DNA of 42,644 bases from an uncultured Flavobacteriales bacterium (GTDB lineage: Bacteria; Bacteroidota; Bacteroidia; Palsa-965), in contig CALJIF010000045.1 of assembly GCA_937974275.1 (NCBI GenBank), positions 1 through 42,644 of the forward strand, in the 5' to 3' direction. A program made the translations under genes and the position numbers. Below the pieces are notes generated by a model. The model made no database searches. It was not told the origin of the DNA and was given only the letters and a program-made list of their open reading frames with translations. Positions 24,169 through 32,470 of the stretch are shown piece by piece (the stretch's first letter is position 1; each line of letters begins with the position of its first letter).

Positions 24169-24471
24169 ATGATTATTTATAACGTTACCGTTAATATTGA
24201 TAATGATGTTCACGATGATTGGTTGCATTGGATGAAAACCGTTCATGTTCCTGATGTTGTGGCCACGGGATGTTTCACGGACGGAAACATTTTCAAAATC
24301 ATGGTAGACGAGCAGCAGGGAACCAGTTATTCCATTCAGTATAAAGCCAACAGTATGGACGACGTGAATCGTTATCTGGAAACGTTTGCACCGGCGCTTC
24401 GCGAACAACATACCGCTCGTTATAAAGATAAGTTCGTGGCATTTCGAACGTTGTTGCAACACATCGGATAA
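24169..24471 (+). CDS. DUF4286 family protein
   Basis: 100 residues. It begins MIIYNVTVNIDNDVHDDWLHWM and contains HVPDVVATGCFTDGNIFK, YSIQYKANSMDDVNRYLE and ALREQHTARYKDKFVAFRTL, the pattern of the small DUF4286 family that resembles the ferredoxin-like ABM/heme-degrading fold by layout. No catalytic function is known to me. It is nearly always next to rsmA in this phylum, as here, where its stop overlaps the rsmA start by one base (TAATG). Confidence 0.8.
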   Translation: MIIYNVTVNIDNDVHDDWLHWMKTVHVPDVVATGCFTDGNIFKIMVDEQQGTSYSIQYKANSMDDVNRYLETFAPALREQHTARYKDKFVAFRTLLQHIG

Positions 24472-25250
24472 TGTCGGACGTAAGGGCGAAAAAACACTTA
24501 GGACAACATTTTTTGCGTGATGAAAATATCGCCGCGAAAATTGCGCGCTCGCTGCGTCCTGCTGAATTGAATTACCAACGCATCCTTGAAATTGGTCCCG
24601 GAATGGGCGTTCTTACCAAGTATCTTCTGCAAAATGAAAGCTGTGAAGTGAGTGTTGTCGAGATTGATCGGGAGTCGGTGACTTATTTGAAAGAACATTA
24701 TCCTCAGCTGACTTCACGTATTATTGAAGGCGACTTTCTTAGACTCAACGATTCGCAACTTCCTGCCGCACCATTCGCGGTAATCGGGAATTTTCCCTAC
24801 AATATTTCTTCGCAAATTTTATTTAAAGTTCTGGAGCATCGTAATGCAATTCCGGAGTGTTGCGGTATGTTTCAGAAGGAGGTAGCCGAGCGGGTTGCAT
24901 CAAAACCGGGAAACAAAACGTATGGCATTCTTAGTGTTTTGTTACAGGCATGGTATACTATCGAATATCTATTTACCGTACATGAACACGTTTTTTCTCC
25001 GCCACCAAAAGTAAAATCGGGAGTAATACGTTTAACCCGCAATCAAACGCAACAACTGAATTGTGACGAATCGCTTTTTGTTGCAGTAGTGAAAGCCGGA
25101 TTCAATCAACGTCGTAAAACCTTGCGTAATGCTTTAAAAGCATTCGAGGTGTTACCGGAGTATCAGGATCACAAGTATTTTACGTTACGTGCCGAAACAT
25201 TGGGCGTTCAAGAGTTCGTAGAACTGACGAACATGCTCAGGAAACGCTAA
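24471..25250 (+). CDS. rsmA: 16S rRNA dimethyladenosine transferase RsmA/KsgA
   Basis: 259 residues. It dimethylates the two adjacent adenines near the 3' end of 16S rRNA using S-adenosylmethionine, a late step in small-subunit maturation. KKHLGQHFLRDENI lies at residues 7-20, the SAM motif EIGPGMGVLT at 40-49, the acidic ribose-binding VVEIDRES at about 62-69, and the catalytic motif NFPYNIS at 107-113; the usual form is NLPYNIS, so F replaces L. FNQRRKTLRNAL is the C-terminal block. Its TAA stop forms the first three bases of a promoter element for mgtE. Confidence 0.95.
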   Translation: MSDVRAKKHLGQHFLRDENIAAKIARSLRPAELNYQRILEIGPGMGVLTKYLLQNESCEVSVVEIDRESVTYLKEHYPQLTSRIIEGDFLRLNDSQLPAAPFAVIGNFPYNISSQILFKVLEHRNAIPECCGMFQKEVAERVASKPGNKTYGILSVLLQAWYTIEYLFTVHEHVFSPPPKVKSGVIRLTRNQTQQLNCDESLFVAVVKAGFNQRRKTLRNALKAFEVLPEYQDHKYFTLRAETLGVQEFVELTNMLRKR

Positions 25251-25255
25251 CTTTG
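25248..25255 (+). promoter_or_regulatory. TAnnTTTG -7 element for mgtE, made in part by the rsmA stop codon
   Basis: TAACTTTG, where TAA is the rsmA stop at 25248-25250. Sixteen bases separate it from the mgtE ATG at 25272. Confidence 0.5.
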
Positions 25256-25271
25256 CGCCTGATTTTCAGGT

Positions 25272-26669
25272 ATGGCTTTTCAACTCACCGATAACTTCAT
25301 TCAGGATCTTCGTTCTGCACTCAGTGCCAATGACGAAGTGTTGATGCGTTCGCTTATGGCGGATTTGCACCCTGCTGATGCTGCGGAATTGTTGGCGGAG
25401 TTTGAGGTGGAAGAAGCGATGCGCTTGTATAAATTTCTTGAAGAAGAAGTTGCAGCAGAAACGCTGGTGTTGCTGGATGATGATCGCCGCGATGCAGTAC
25501 TTGACGGATTGTCGCCCAAAGAAATTGCAGAGCAACTGATTGACAATCTGGATTCGGATGATGCCGCAGACGTATTAGCCGAATTAACAGACGATCAGCA
25601 GGATGAAGTTCTTTCGCACGTAGAAGATATTGAACAAGCCAGCGACATCGTTGACTTGTTAAACTACGATCCGGATACTGCGGGTGGTATCATGGCGAAA
25701 GAATTAATACGTGTGCATGTGGATCGTAATGTGTTGGAGTGCGTGCGCGAAATTCGTCGTCAGGCTGAAGAAGTTGAGAATATTTACACGATTTACGTTG
25801 TAGATAACGAAGAACGACTCGTCGGCGTACTATCATTAAAGAATTTGTTGACCAAACCCTTGCGTACGAAGGTGCGTGATGTGTACAATCCTAATATCGT
25901 AAGTGTTAAAGCCAATACACCGGCAGAAGAAGTGGCTATGCTGATGGATAAATACGATCTCGTGGTGATTCCTGTCGTTGATGGTTTGAACCGTTTGGTG
26001 GGTCGTGTTACGTTCGATGATATGGTGGACGTTTTGCGTGAAGAAAACACGGAAGACGTTCAAAAAATGGGTGGTGTAGAAGCGCTGGAAGAACCGTACA
26101 TGGCAACACCTTTCTGGCAAATGATCAGAAAACGTGTGGGTTGGTTGGTGTTGTTATTTTTAGGCGAATTGCTCACTGCAACTGCGATGTCGTTTTTTGA
26201 AGATCAGTTAGCGAAAGCAGTTATTCTCGCCATTTTCGTTCCGTTGATCATTTCCAGTGGTGGTAACAGCGGATCACAAGCATCCACACTTATTATTCGT
26301 GCATTGGCATTAGGTGAAATTACCGTTCGCGACTGGTGGAGCATTTTGAAAAAGGAATTGAAATCCGGATTGGTATTAGGTGGAATATTAGGTGTGCTCG
26401 GTTTTTTACGCGTGATGATCTGGTCTAATTTTATTGAAGATTATGGCCCGTATTGGTTACCGATCGGATTAACCGTAGGTATTACGCTAACAGGTGTTAT
26501 TTTGTGGGGCTGTCTCGTCGGCTCGTTATTCCCATTAATATTGAAGCGATTCAAACTCGATCCTGCCGTGTCTTCTGCGCCATTTGTGGCAACGCTGGTA
26601 GACGTTACCGGATTGATTATATATTTCTCGATTTCCATGTTGTTCCTGACAGAAATGTTTAACGCATGA
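25272..26669 (+). CDS. mgtE: Magnesium transporter MgtE
   Basis: 465 residues, full length. It is an inner-membrane Mg2+ channel gated by its own cytoplasmic Mg2+-sensing domains. The acidic N domain (about 15-125) has HPADAAELLAEFEVEEAMRL and LTDDQQDEVLSHVED blocks, two CBS motifs follow (LLNYDPDTAGGIMAKELIRV at about 127-146 and then the second near 200-255), and the membrane half starts at KRVGWLVLLFLGELLTATAM and carries the pore signature SGGNSGSQASTLIIRALALG. Five membrane segments fit. Its TGA overlaps the ATG of the next gene by four bases, so the two are coupled. Confidence 0.95.
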   Translation: MAFQLTDNFIQDLRSALSANDEVLMRSLMADLHPADAAELLAEFEVEEAMRLYKFLEEEVAAETLVLLDDDRRDAVLDGLSPKEIAEQLIDNLDSDDAADVLAELTDDQQDEVLSHVEDIEQASDIVDLLNYDPDTAGGIMAKELIRVHVDRNVLECVREIRRQAEEVENIYTIYVVDNEERLVGVLSLKNLLTKPLRTKVRDVYNPNIVSVKANTPAEEVAMLMDKYDLVVIPVVDGLNRLVGRVTFDDMVDVLREENTEDVQKMGGVEALEEPYMATPFWQMIRKRVGWLVLLFLGELLTATAMSFFEDQLAKAVILAIFVPLIISSGGNSGSQASTLIIRALALGEITVRDWWSILKKELKSGLVLGGILGVLGFLRVMIWSNFIEDYGPYWLPIGLTVGITLTGVILWGCLVGSLFPLILKRFKLDPAVSSAPFVATLVDVTGLIIYFSISMLFLTEMFNA

Positions 26670-27613
26670 TCCCGCGAGTCTTATTCTTAGACAGTAATCA
26701 TCCGATTATGATCTCCACCTTGCGCGATGCCGGTGTGCAGTGTGACGAGGATTATTCTTCAACCTACGAACAAGTGTTGGAAAAGATCGCGATGTACCAA
26801 GGTGTTATTATTCGCAGTCGCTTTAAGTTGGATGCTCGATTTTTAGATGCTGCAACCCACTTAAAAGTGATTGGCCGCGCGGGTGCCGGCATGGAAAATA
26901 TCGATGTTAACTACGCCACTTCGAAAGGCATTGCGTGTGTTCACGCACCTGAAGGAAATCGTGATGCAGTTGCGGAACAAGCTATAGGTATGTTGCTCGC
27001 GTTGATGAATAATTTGCTGCGTGCAGATCGTGAAGTGCGCCGGGGAATTTGGAAGCGGGAAGAAAATCGTGGTTATGAATTGTGCGGGAAAACAGTCGGT
27101 ATTATCGGCTATGGTAATATGGGAAGTGCATTTGCGCAGCGACTAAAAGGGTTTGGTGTTGAGGTGTTGGCGCATGATAAATACAAATCAGGATTTGGTG
27201 ATGCGTTGGTAAAGGAAGTGAGTGTGGAAGAAATCCAACAGCGTGCGGATGTTATCAGTTTACACTTGCCTTTGACAACGGAAACCACGCATTACATTAA
27301 TGATGATTTCATTTCTAAGTTGCACAAGCCCGTGTATTTGATCAATACGGCGCGAGGAAAAAACGTGGATACAACAGCAGTTGTAGATGCAATGAAATCC
27401 GGGAAAGTTATCGGTGTTTGCTTTGATGTGTTGGAATACGAATCGGTTTCATTTGAAAAGTTGGATAGCACAACCTTGCCCGAGCCGTTCCAATATTTGA
27501 TCAATTCCGATCGTGCGATATTGAGTCCGCATATCGCAGGATGGACATTTGAAAGTCACGAAAAGATTGGAAGAGTTATCGCCGAGAAAGTGCTGCGCGT
27601 ATTGCTTCCTTAG
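26666..27613 (+). CDS. D-2-hydroxyacid dehydrogenase (3-phosphoglycerate dehydrogenase-like)
   Basis: 315 residues, so there is no C-terminal ACT regulatory domain of the long SerA form. The NAD-binding motif is GYGNMG at 148-153. The catalytic arginine is R230 in INTARGKNVD, the glutamate is probably E257 in FDVLEYE, and the histidine is H289 in SPHIAGWT. VIGRAGAGMENIDVNYA at 68-84 is the family's substrate block. Phosphoglycerate dehydrogenase for serine synthesis is the most likely activity, but other 2-hydroxyacids are possible. It overlaps mgtE by four bases at the start and the convergent SiaC-like gene by four at the end. Confidence 0.87.
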   Translation: MIPRVLFLDSNHPIMISTLRDAGVQCDEDYSSTYEQVLEKIAMYQGVIIRSRFKLDARFLDAATHLKVIGRAGAGMENIDVNYATSKGIACVHAPEGNRDAVAEQAIGMLLALMNNLLRADREVRRGIWKREENRGYELCGKTVGIIGYGNMGSAFAQRLKGFGVEVLAHDKYKSGFGDALVKEVSVEEIQQRADVISLHLPLTTETTHYINDDFISKLHKPVYLINTARGKNVDTTAVVDAMKSGKVIGVCFDVLEYESVSFEKLDSTTLPEPFQYLINSDRAILSPHIAGWTFESHEKIGRVIAEKVLRVLLP

Positions 27614-27984
27614 TCGATGGCTTTAAGGGTCAACGGGAATTTCATGATGCGTGAAATTTCTTCACCGCGGTGTAAAATATCATCATCATCTTCCTCGTAT
27701 TCCCAAACAATTTCAAGATTGTCGGAGAAATTTTGAATCAGGTATTGACAGATCAGCATGATATGACGAACCGAACTGGTATTGAAATACGTCATTGAAA
27801 AAGTAGCTACAACTTTGTTCGTAGGATTGGTGGCGCGATACGCAGCCAACCAATCGTATACCGGACGAAAGAACGCTTCGGAATCTTCAGGAATAGAAAT
27901 TCCGCTAAACTTGATGGTTCCGTTATCCGGATTTAATGAAACTTCGGCAGTTCTAACAGTTGCAGGAACGTGATATAATTTCAT
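27610..27984 (-). CDS. SiaC-like regulatory phosphoprotein (DUF1987)
   Basis: 124 residues. The family shape is clear: TIKFSGISIPEDSEAFFRPV at about 23-42, then FSMTYFNTSSVRHIM at 62-76, and VWEYEEDDDDILHRGEE at 93-109. In Pseudomonas SiaC, the threonine in the equivalent NTSS is phosphorylated by the SiaB kinase and dephosphorylated by the SiaA phosphatase; here that would be T69. SiaC then activates the diguanylate cyclase SiaD. No SiaA, SiaB or SiaD homologue is in this window, so the partner is elsewhere or different. Single gene, convergent with the dehydrogenase gene, overlap of four bases. Confidence 0.85.
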   Translation of the reverse strand: MKLYHVPATVRTAEVSLNPDNGTIKFSGISIPEDSEAFFRPVYDWLAAYRATNPTNKVVATFSMTYFNTSSVRHIMLICQYLIQNFSDNLEIVWEYEEDDDDILHRGEEISRIMKFPLTLKAID

Positions 27985-28028
27985 CAGGGGTTTATTTAGT
28001 TGAGCTTAACAAATATCGGAAAAGTTAA

Positions 28029-29285
28029 TCACATATCCTTCATTACCATCTGCACCGTATAGCGACTGCGGGTTTCCAGTAAAATTTGCTTACCAATACA
28101 TACGCGATCAATGGTGGCCTGATCGTAATAGCGGATAGTTACCAATTCCAATTTATCATTGTAAAGTACACGGTACGAACGTTTCAATTCATCGATCAAC
28201 TGCGGGAGTTTACGATCATCGTTATCCATACACACCGAGAAGCTGATGGCAGAATTCTGCATAGTATTGATTTTAACACGATGTTTCGAAAAGAGCGCAA
28301 AAATGTTGCCAAGGTTTTCTTCTACGATAAACGAGAAGTCGCGCGGTGAAATAGATAACAATACCTGATTCACTTTAAATATGAAACATGGTATTGGCAA
28401 TGCTTGCGGAGTAGCGTGAATTTTTGTTCCCGGTTGTTTCGGGTCAACGAAGGAGCGCACGAACAACGGAATATTCTTGTTCTGCAACGGCTTGATCGTT
28501 TTGGGATGTATAACTGTTGCTCCGTAATACGTCAATTCGATAGCATCCTGATACGTTAACTCAGGAACCAACACCGTTGCATCAAACCATTTCGGATCGG
28601 CATTCAGAACACCGGGAACATCTTTCCAGATGGTTACGCTTTCCGCATTCAAGCACCACGCTAAAATGGCGGCTGTATAATCAGAACCTTCGCGTCCTAA
28701 TGTAGTGGTGAAGTTTTCGGATGTAACGCCGATAAAACCCTGCGTTAATACAATCGCGTTATTGTGTTGATGCAATCGCTGCGCAGATTCTTTAGTGAGT
28801 TCCCAATTTATTTTTCCTTCACGATACGTGTTGTCGGTTTTGATGATATCACGTGCATCTGTCCACAAGCAGGAAATTCCCGAACTGTTCAGGTAAGCAG
28901 CAACAATTTTTGTGGAAAGAATTTCTCCCATCGATACAATTTGATCGTATTCGCAATCGTACTCGTGAGTGGGTTCGTCTTCCAGTGCCCATTCCAACTC
29001 CACGAAACAATTGTGAATGTCATCGTAGATGGAATGCGTGTTATCCGGGAAAAGTTCATGAAGTATTTGAAGGTGATACGCACGGATTTCTTCAAGTATC
29101 GTTGCCGTATCTTCCTTTTTGAAATAAAACGCATCCGTAAGACGCTCCAAAGCGTTGGTAGTCTTTCCCATCGCGGAGATGACCACCACAAGCGCTTCAT
29201 GTTGGTACTGACTAAGAATAGCAGCGACATTACGAACTGCTCCGGCATCTTTGACTGAAGCTCCACCGAACTTGAATACTTTCAT
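28029..29285 (-). CDS. lysC: Aspartate kinase
   Basis: 418 residues, monofunctional. It phosphorylates aspartate at the head of the lysine, threonine and methionine pathways. The start is fixed by the conserved MKVFKFGGASVKD, which must begin at the N terminus (KFGG at 5-8). LGREGSDYTAAILAWCLNA is the substrate-binding region, followed by IWKDVPGVLNADPKWF and AIELTYYGATVIHPKTIKPL, all hallmark blocks. The last 120 residues resemble a diverged ACT regulatory region (ISFSVCMDNDDRKLPQLI). No fused homoserine dehydrogenase. Its ATG lies only four bases after a promoter element that overlaps the GNAT stop. Confidence 0.94.
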   Translation of the reverse strand: MKVFKFGGASVKDAGAVRNVAAILSQYQHEALVVVISAMGKTTNALERLTDAFYFKKEDTATILEEIRAYHLQILHELFPDNTHSIYDDIHNCFVELEWALEDEPTHEYDCEYDQIVSMGEILSTKIVAAYLNSSGISCLWTDARDIIKTDNTYREGKINWELTKESAQRLHQHNNAIVLTQGFIGVTSENFTTTLGREGSDYTAAILAWCLNAESVTIWKDVPGVLNADPKWFDATVLVPELTYQDAIELTYYGATVIHPKTIKPLQNKNIPLFVRSFVDPKQPGTKIHATPQALPIPCFIFKVNQVLLSISPRDFSFIVEENLGNIFALFSKHRVKINTMQNSAISFSVCMDNDDRKLPQLIDELKRSYRVLYNDKLELVTIRYYDQATIDRVCIGKQILLETRSRYTVQMVMKDM

Positions 29286-29289
29286 AGTG

Positions 29290-29297
29290 CAAAGTTA
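29290..29297 (-). promoter_or_regulatory. TAnnTTTG -7 element for lysC, made in part by the upstream stop codon
   Basis: TAACTTTG on the minus strand; its TAA is the stop of the GNAT gene (29295-29297). Only four bases separate it from the lysC ATG, so the transcript would be leaderless. Confidence 0.5.
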
Positions 29298-29741
29298 GTG
29301 GAATGACAATCTGTAGTTGAGCCATTCTTTTAAAACTTCAGGTTCGTATTGTTCATAGAACTTAATGGCGGGCGTATTCCAATCGAGTACTTGCCACTCC
29401 ATGCGTTTACAGTTCATTTTTCTACAATCGTTCAGCACCTGATCAAACAATACTTTACCGATTCCTTCTTTTCGTCTGCTTTGTGTGACGATGATGTCTT
29501 CAAGAAACACACACGGACCTTTCCATGTCGAATACTTTATGTAATACAACGCCATTCCGATGATTTGGTTTTGATCTTCGGCTACATAACAAGTAAACAA
29601 AGGATTGCTCCCAAAGCCGTAATTGAGCATATCATGTTCCGTAACGATTACTTCTTCCGGAGCTTGCTCGTATTCCGCGAGTTCGCGTATCAGTGAGTGA
29701 ATGGCAGGAATGTCGGTAGCAATGGCTTTTCGAATGATCAT
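29295..29741 (-). CDS. GNAT-family N-acetyltransferase
   Basis: 148 residues. MIIRKAIATDIPAIHSLIRE is the standard GNAT N terminus, and the acetyl-CoA pyrophosphate loop is visible as SRRKEGIGKVLFDQVLNDC (about 88-106). VFLEDIIVTQSRRKEGIG and ALYYIKYSTWKGPCVF resemble the diamine (spermidine/thialysine) N-acetyltransferase subfamily. Substrate therefore may be a polyamine or lysine-like amine, but this is an inference from subfamily resemblance. Its start overlaps the stop of the propeller T9SS gene by four bases (ATGA), and its stop is nine bases from lysC. Confidence 0.85.
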   Translation of the reverse strand: MIIRKAIATDIPAIHSLIRELAEYEQAPEEVIVTEHDMLNYGFGSNPLFTCYVAEDQNQIIGMALYYIKYSTWKGPCVFLEDIIVTQSRRKEGIGKVLFDQVLNDCRKMNCKRMEWQVLDWNTPAIKFYEQYEPEVLKEWLNYRLSFH

Positions 29742-32389
29742 CTTTGAATTATTAACGGTTGTGTTCCGGTGTTGGTTGCTGTAATTACTTGTATGAAGTA
29801 AACACCTTGTTGTAGTTCTGTTGTAGATAGTTGAACGGATCCTCGTGCGATGAACTCGCTGATGAGCATTCCTGTGCTTGAATAGATGCGCACTGTCGCG
29901 TTCCCGTCCGCATGATGCAACATTACTGTAGCTGATTCATCAGCCGGATTGGGATACACAGTAAAAGCAGATATGTTGGATGGTGCTTGATCTTCAATAC
30001 TCAACGGATAACAAGGAGTATTAGATGATGCAAACAACGCGTGTAATGTAGTGAGATTGTCCGTAACGGTTTGGTAATACCCTGCGCTGTTCCACGGGTT
30101 AATGGAGTCCACATGAAAAGTAATAGCGTATGTAAATTGCAAAGTGTCGCCGGGTTGAAAATGGAATGGACCGGAAGACAACAATGCTACACGATCTCCG
30201 GGAGTTTGATTAGCGGAGGCTTCATGCCATCCGTTCGGAACCGTAGGTAAATCGGGAAACATAAAACGTGTGGGAAGTGTGTTTCCATATCCGTTACCTC
30301 CAAAGGTTACTGAACTGCTATCTTTCCAAACACCGCGCGAATAATTGTAATAATCGGTATTGTTGGTCATGCCTCCATTGGGCAAACTTGGAGCACCGGT
30401 ATTATACGAAACGAAATAATTCATCAGGCATCGCTCTCCGGGTTCATCTGTTGTGCCGTTGTTATTGTTGTCGTTGCCATCGTTTGTTGGTGCTAGCGGT
30501 CCATCGACTACGGTTACCGAAACAACCGGTATAGTGGCGCCGTATGTTCCGGTGGAAACTGTTGTATTCGTTTCGTCTAAGCTATCTCCGTTGTAAATGA
30601 TGAAGGCATTTTGTTCCGGGATGCAACCGACGTAATCGTCTTGCCAGTTGCCCAAATCCATGTCGTGCCAAAACGTAAAGTACGTGTCATGATAAGCACT
30701 GTCAGAACGATTGATATACGTGTATTCGTAAAACAATGTGTTCTCCGCAACATTTCCCAATGGCGTGGTGCAATGATAGCCGTAAATCATCGCGCTGATT
30801 TGAAGGCCAAGCGGCGGTGTTTGTGTAAAAGTATGTGGACCTACACGATCGTTAAAAACAAAATAAACCGCTTCATCTCCCTTAATTAAAGGATAATCTC
30901 CACCTGTTAAAGGATCGTAAATGCCATTCCCGTTGATATCTGCAAATGGCGCTAAATGATACGTGAGGTTGTAATTGCCTTTAGCCGGCCAGTCCACTAT
31001 ATCTGCAGGAGGAATCCACGTTTGATTTTGCACTGCGCCAATACTCCATTGATATTGAAATGTTGCAATGTCTTGTGCGGTAATGTTCCAGATACGATCG
31101 AACGAATGTGCTTGAAGTGAATCGAGTCCCGGTGCTCCCGGTCCCGGGTAATAATCATATCCCGTTTGGCGATAGGTAGCGGCAGCCTGATGCAGTTCGC
31201 CCTGATCATCCAACCCGCCGGCCCAAACGCCGGAAGCAAAAATGATTGCTTTATTGGTATTTTTCGGCGCAAAAAACTCCGATTGTGCAGTCAAATCCCA
31301 ATGCAGATCACCACGTACATGCACGGCAGCTTTCAGGTTGTTACCGTCAATGAATTTGTAATTGTCCCCTGTCACGCCAAGTCCTATACCGCAATAGGAA
31401 AAAGGGTTGAAGCGTTTCAAATCGATGAATGGAGAAGAATTGGAGTTTACAAAGCTCTCGATATGCCAGAACTGTTGGCCGTTTCGATCAGTGGCAAACT
31501 GCATGCGGGAGGCTTGAGGATTACTGTTAATTCCCAAAGGATAGTAGGTGATAATTCGCTGTCCGATTATTTCATTAAGCTGACCATCTACTGCAGAAAA
31601 TGCCAGGCCACCACGCGGACCGCGTCCAACGTACGATACACCGGTCCAATTAACTCCGGGCAGTTCGAAGTTGACCGAATAATTTTGCAAACCGGTATTA
31701 CCCACACGGAAAAGTTGTTTGTCGGCAATGCACCAAAGTGTTCCATCGTGATGCGTGTATACTTGCGTAACGGCAGGCAACGTTGTCGGTGGTATCCAGA
31801 AGTTATAAAAGTTGTTGCCGAAAAAATGTACGATTCCCTTGGGTGTACCGAGAACAATTTCATTCCACACCGATTTCGTAATGCTGTAGATGGTGTCGCT
31901 TGGCAGGTTGGAGTTGTTGCGGTTGTAGATCGTCCAGCCGGATGAAGTATATGCGGCAATTCCCCGATCTGTGCCCATCCACAACGTGTCTCCTTGTCGG
32001 TAAATATCATAAACGCGTCCGGACGGCAACGGGGAATTCCAACGGTTTAAAGTTTGCCATTGGTTGTTGTAAAAGCGCGATACGCCTCCGGTATCTGATC
32101 CGAACCAAATAGTATTGTTGGCGTCAGGATAAGCACAACGAATATTATTGTCACAAAGTCCATCGTTGATATTGAAGTATTCCCAGGCGTTTTGATTCCA
32201 TTTAAACACACCATTGTCTCGAAAGGCAATCCACACGTTTCCGGCGCTGTCCACCGCAATGTCATTTTTGGTGCGCAATGAATTGAGGGAAAAGAAAGTG
32301 GGCATTGCAACAACCGTGGTTCCGTTTTGCGCCTTTATTTCGGGTAACGCAAGTACAGTTAACAAGAACATCAGAATTGAATGCCGCAT
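29738..32389 (-). CDS. Large T9SS cargo protein with N-terminal beta-propeller
   Basis: 883 residues from the ATG at 32389 (MRHSILMFLL, signal peptide ending PEIKAQ). About residues 30-320 form propeller-like repeats of the two-component-regulator type, shown by IAVDSAGNVWIAFRDNGVFK, NTIWFGSDTGGVSRF, DTLWMGTDRGIAAYT and LWCIADKQLF. The middle part has two aspartate/asparagine loops likely to bind calcium: DINGNGIYDPLTGGDYP and NDNNNNGTTDEPGE. The end is a type A sorting domain (VYPNPADESATVML, RIYSSTGMLI, LQQGVYFIQVITA). No kinase or receptor domain follows the propeller, so it is probably an extracellular binding protein. It overlaps the GNAT gene by four bases, which is unusual for a cargo gene. 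Confidence 0.85.
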   Translation of the reverse strand: MRHSILMFLLTVLALPEIKAQNGTTVVAMPTFFSLNSLRTKNDIAVDSAGNVWIAFRDNGVFKWNQNAWEYFNINDGLCDNNIRCAYPDANNTIWFGSDTGGVSRFYNNQWQTLNRWNSPLPSGRVYDIYRQGDTLWMGTDRGIAAYTSSGWTIYNRNNSNLPSDTIYSITKSVWNEIVLGTPKGIVHFFGNNFYNFWIPPTTLPAVTQVYTHHDGTLWCIADKQLFRVGNTGLQNYSVNFELPGVNWTGVSYVGRGPRGGLAFSAVDGQLNEIIGQRIITYYPLGINSNPQASRMQFATDRNGQQFWHIESFVNSNSSPFIDLKRFNPFSYCGIGLGVTGDNYKFIDGNNLKAAVHVRGDLHWDLTAQSEFFAPKNTNKAIIFASGVWAGGLDDQGELHQAAATYRQTGYDYYPGPGAPGLDSLQAHSFDRIWNITAQDIATFQYQWSIGAVQNQTWIPPADIVDWPAKGNYNLTYHLAPFADINGNGIYDPLTGGDYPLIKGDEAVYFVFNDRVGPHTFTQTPPLGLQISAMIYGYHCTTPLGNVAENTLFYEYTYINRSDSAYHDTYFTFWHDMDLGNWQDDYVGCIPEQNAFIIYNGDSLDETNTTVSTGTYGATIPVVSVTVVDGPLAPTNDGNDNNNNGTTDEPGERCLMNYFVSYNTGAPSLPNGGMTNNTDYYNYSRGVWKDSSSVTFGGNGYGNTLPTRFMFPDLPTVPNGWHEASANQTPGDRVALLSSGPFHFQPGDTLQFTYAITFHVDSINPWNSAGYYQTVTDNLTTLHALFASSNTPCYPLSIEDQAPSNISAFTVYPNPADESATVMLHHADGNATVRIYSSTGMLISEFIARGSVQLSTTELQQGVYFIQVITATNTGTQPLIIQR

Positions 32390-32392
32390 AAA

Positions 32393-32400
32393 CAAAGCTA
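32393..32400 (-). promoter_or_regulatory. TAnnTTTG -7 element for the propeller T9SS gene
   Basis: TAGCTTTG on the minus strand, three bases before the ATG at 32389. The distance implies a leaderless transcript. Confidence 0.5.
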
Positions 32401-32443
32401 CTGCGGTATTGGGCAAAATCCGCGTAAAACGATTCCTTTTTTA

Positions 32444-32451
32444 CATCTTTG
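32444..32451 (+). promoter_or_regulatory. -7-like element CATCTTTG for fbp
   Basis: One base off TAnnTTTG (C for the first T). Nineteen bases precede the ATG at 32471. It lies in the 81-base region shared with the divergent propeller gene. Confidence 0.35.
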
Positions 32452-32470
32452 CAAGCCAAGACCATTTCTT

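Noticed and set aside
28764..29258. 164-codon open frame on the plus strand
   Set aside because: Antisense to lysC, whose motifs are conserved; no recognised protein features.
31166..31945. 259-codon open frame on the plus strand
   Set aside because: It is antisense to the propeller T9SS gene, has no credible domain or signal, and its composition follows the reverse of real codons.
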